Program-made: the position numbers and the translations under genes
Source of the DNA: Bacillota bacterium
GTDB taxonomy: Bacteria; Bacillota; Clostridia; DSM-8532
Reading direction: 5' to 3'
Length of the DNA stretch: 6,854 nt
NCBI GenBank assembly: GCA_023446675.1
Contig: JAEXPO010000602.1
Coordinates: 1-6,854, forward strand
In this document: piece after piece, positions 5,368-6,854 of the stretch
Position numbering within the stretch: position 1 is the first letter of the stretch
Layout of the letters: each line of letters starts with the position of its first letter
Notes under the pieces: generated by a model
Database searches by the model: none
Told to the model about the DNA's origin: nothing
Seen by the model: only the letters and a program-made list of their open reading frames with translations

Positions 5368-5385
5368 TGTGTAATCGTTTACACA
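5368..5385 (+). promoter_or_regulatory. LacI/cre-type operator before the ribokinase gene
   Basis: TGTGTAATCGTTTACACA is an 18-bp palindrome with eight of nine pairs matched, sharing GTAA-N-CGTTTACAC with the operator at 4263-4276. Its inner 14 bases also satisfy the cre consensus. AT-rich -10-like hexamers (TATTAT 5356-5361, TATAAC 5361-5366) lie just upstream, although no good -35 is visible. A bound repressor would cover the transcription start and block any readthrough from the LacI gene. Confidence 0.85.
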
Positions 5386-5410
5386 ATTCTAACATAACAG
5401 GAGGAGAACC

Positions 5411-6334
5411 ATGTCAAAAAAAATTACAGTGGTAGGCAGTCTTAATATGGATTTAGTCATTACCACGCCTAAAATCCCACAAATAGGCGAAACCCTTCTT
5501 GGAAGCGGCTTCATGACCGCTCCAGGCGGCAAGGGAGCCAATCAGGCGGTAGCCGCGGCCAAGCTTGGCGGCGAGGTTACCATGCTGGGCAGTGTGGGAG
5601 ACGATTTGTTTGGCAGGGATCTTGTTGACAACCTGTCCAGGCACGGGGTTGATGTATCCCGCATTGAAGTCACCGGTGATAATCCTACCGGCATTGCAGT
5701 TATACTCATTAAGGACGGAAACAACTGCATTATTGTAGATCCGGGAGCCAATTCCAGCTTAACAGCGGAAAGAGTTGCCTTCAGCCGATCCGTTATAGAG
5801 GACAGCGCCCTAATTCTTGTCCAGCTGGAAATTCCGCTGGAATCGGTACAGGCCGCCATTTATCTGGCTAAAAGGCAGGGAGTAAAGGTCATTCTCAATC
5901 CGGCTCCGGCCAGGGTGCTGGACGACCAGCTTCTTAAAATGGTTGATATCCTTACACCCAACGAAAGTGAATGTGAGCTTATAACGGGCATCCGTCCCGA
6001 TTCGGAGGAGAGTGCCCGGGAAGCGGTTAATTACCTTAAAGCCAAAGGGATTCCCCAGATTATTATCACCCTGGGAAGCAAAGGCGTTGTGTATAACAGC
6101 GGTGAGCGCATTATTCACAAGCCTGTTCCCAAGGTTGAGGCGGTAGATACAACGGCAGCGGGAGACTCCTTTTCCGGAGCTCTGGCCGTTGCTCTGTCTG
6201 AGGGGAAAACTATTGATGAGGCTGTGGACTTTGCCAATAGCGTAGGAACCCTTACCGTTATGAAGCAGGGGGCCCAATCCTCCCTGCCTACCCTGGAGGA
6301 GGTTCTGGCCTTTACTAGCCGACAAAAGCCATAA
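5411..6334 (+). CDS. rbsK: Ribokinase (PfkB family carbohydrate kinase)
   Basis: The 307-residue enzyme would phosphorylate D-ribose at O5 with ATP in the cytoplasm, feeding ribose 5-phosphate to the pentose phosphate and nucleotide pathways. Ribokinase landmarks occur in order: the N-terminal strand VVGSLNMDLV (7-16), the sugar-binding PfkB signature GGKGANQAVAAAKLGG (39-54), NPAPA (163-167), PNESE (183-187), LGSKG (221-225), and the ATP/anion-hole signature DTTAAGDSFSGAL (246-258) with Asp252 as the catalytic base. Length and motifs are normal, and the GGKGANQ and NPAPA forms favour ribokinase over fructokinase or adenosine kinase. A deoxyribokinase specificity cannot be excluded. The ATG at 5411 has AGGAGG (5399-5404) 6 bases upstream. 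The palindrome at 5368-5385 and the preceding LacI-family gene point to repressor control. Its last 20 bases overlap the end of the opposing hydrolase gene. No transporter or mutarotase gene is present in the window. Confidence 0.95.
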   Translation: MSKKITVVGSLNMDLVITTPKIPQIGETLLGSGFMTAPGGKGANQAVAAAKLGGEVTMLGSVGDDLFGRDLVDNLSRHGVDVSRIEVTGDNPTGIAVILIKDGNNCIIVDPGANSSLTAERVAFSRSVIEDSALILVQLEIPLESVQAAIYLAKRQGVKVILNPAPARVLDDQLLKMVDILTPNESECELITGIRPDSEESAREAVNYLKAKGIPQIIITLGSKGVVYNSGERIIHKPVPKVEAVDTTAAGDSFSGALAVALSEGKTIDEAVDFANSVGTLTVMKQGAQSSLPTLEEVLAFTSRQKP

Positions 6335-6854
6335 GCTCCTTGTTGAACTTATCCTTATCCTCGTAGAAAAGGCCATGGCTACCGTTCTCAAAGGGAATGA
6401 GCCGTGAGCCCTTAATCGCCTTATGCTGGGCAAGCGCAAGGGGATAAAGGCAAACCTGATCCTTTACGCCATGCATAATAAGGGTAGGTACGTTCACCCG
6501 GGCCATATCGTCAAAGAGAACCTCCGACAGCCATGCATAAGCCACCTGGATGGTTGCCCAGCTTGCTGCCTCCATACCCAAATTGTTTACCCAGTTGGCA
6601 AAGGGCTCGGATACCTTGCGGTTGAAAAACATGCCTGTAAACGTCTTGAGCATATTGGGACGATCCTGGTAGGTGCTTCTGATAAGATCCATAACCGCGC
6701 TTTCCGTCAAACCATAGGGGAAATTAGGGCGTTGAATGAGGCTGGGTGCCGCAGCCGCGCAAAGAACCAGCTTTGAAACACCGTGGCCGCCATGGCGGGC
6801 AAAGTAGCGGATAGCCACCGCTCCCGCCGTGGAATGTCCCAAAAGGGTCAGATT
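6315..6854 (-). CDS. Alpha/beta-hydrolase, non-heme chloroperoxidase/esterase-like (5' end beyond window)
   Basis: This leftward gene enters from the right edge; 179 codons are visible before the TAG at 6317-6315. The visible protein begins NLTLLGHSTAG, so the missing part should be the first third of the fold, including the HGW-type oxyanion segment. Counting visible residues, the triad appears complete: Ser8 in the G-H-S-T-A-G elbow (often GHSMGG), Asp132 in HGVKDQV, and His160 in ENGSHGLF. ARHGG..VSKLVLCAAAAPS after the elbow is typical of the chloroperoxidase-like branch, which contains esterases, lactonases and cofactor-free perhydrolases, so the substrate is open. The lid region (about 40-100) is helical and rich in aromatic residues. 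The TTG at 6842 is not a start: it encodes the leucine before the elbow. The gene is convergent with the ribokinase gene and overlaps it by 20 bases, with no terminator between, so it seems unrelated to ribose control. Confidence 0.93.
   Translation of the reverse strand, partial: NLTLLGHSTAGAVAIRYFARHGGHGVSKLVLCAAAAPSLIQRPNFPYGLTESAVMDLIRSTYQDRPNMLKTFTGMFFNRKVSEPFANWVNNLGMEAASWATIQVAYAWLSEVLFDDMARVNVPTLIMHGVKDQVCLYPLALAQHKAIKGSRLIPFENGSHGLFYEDKDKFNKELMAFVG

Noticed and set aside
5810..6439. 209-codon open frame antisense to the ribokinase gene
   Set aside because: It shadows a clear ribokinase; its translation has no recognisable domain and is rich in Arg, Ser and Leu, as expected of an antisense shadow.
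6423..6776. 117-codon rightward frame inside the hydrolase gene
   Set aside because: It is antisense to a hydrolase with a complete catalytic triad, has no convincing ribosome-binding site, and shows no domain.
1..6854. CRISPR array, tRNA, rRNA, insertion sequence or phage attachment site
   Set aside because: No regularly spaced repeats, RNA-gene signatures, transposase frames or long terminal inverted repeats were seen on either strand.

Overview
The window looks like chromosomal DNA of a Clostridia-type Firmicute, with no rRNA or other direct taxonomic marker to confirm it. The clues are strong GGAGG-type Shine-Dalgarno sites before nearly every gene, TTG and GTG starts, a moderate GC content, GyrI-type MerR and LacI/ribokinase genes of Firmicutes style, and two operators that fit the Bacillus/Clostridium cre consensus. 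There are no rRNA or tRNA genes, insertion sequences, phage genes or CRISPR arrays. It is a mosaic of small regulator-plus-effector units.

Left part (1-2475): the first ten codons of a leftward gene leave the window at base 1. They are divergent from an AraC-family regulator (174-1094), which overlaps by 32 bases the gene for a stand-alone glutamine-amidotransferase-like protein (1063-1764). That protein is related to the C-terminal domain of CTP synthase. It keeps the nucleophile cysteine but appears to have lost the catalytic His/Glu pair. An unrecognised secreted or membrane-anchored protein follows (1853-2422), and a strong rho-independent terminator (2436-2473) closes the block.

Middle part (2476-4164): a promoter with a 19-base spacer, typical of MerR-controlled promoters, precedes a MerR regulator with a GyrI-like ligand-binding domain (2628-3602). 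Four bases later comes an unrecognised 185-residue cysteine-containing protein (3607-4164). The two probably form an inducible operon. Their base composition looks more AT-rich than the flanks.

Right part (4165-6854): a LacI-family repressor (4318-5328) and a ribokinase (5411-6334) each have a near-identical palindromic operator just upstream. This suggests autoregulated control of ribose or nucleoside-sugar phosphorylation, possibly shared with CcpA. No ribose transporter is present. The ribokinase gene runs tail-to-tail into, and overlaps by 20 bases, a leftward alpha/beta-hydrolase gene whose 5' end lies beyond the window.

The items most worth a second look are the amidotransferase-like protein with a broken triad, the MerR/cysteine-protein pair with its dyad over the -10 and ribosome-binding site, and the paired cre-like operators. 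None can be called a new system from sequence alone.
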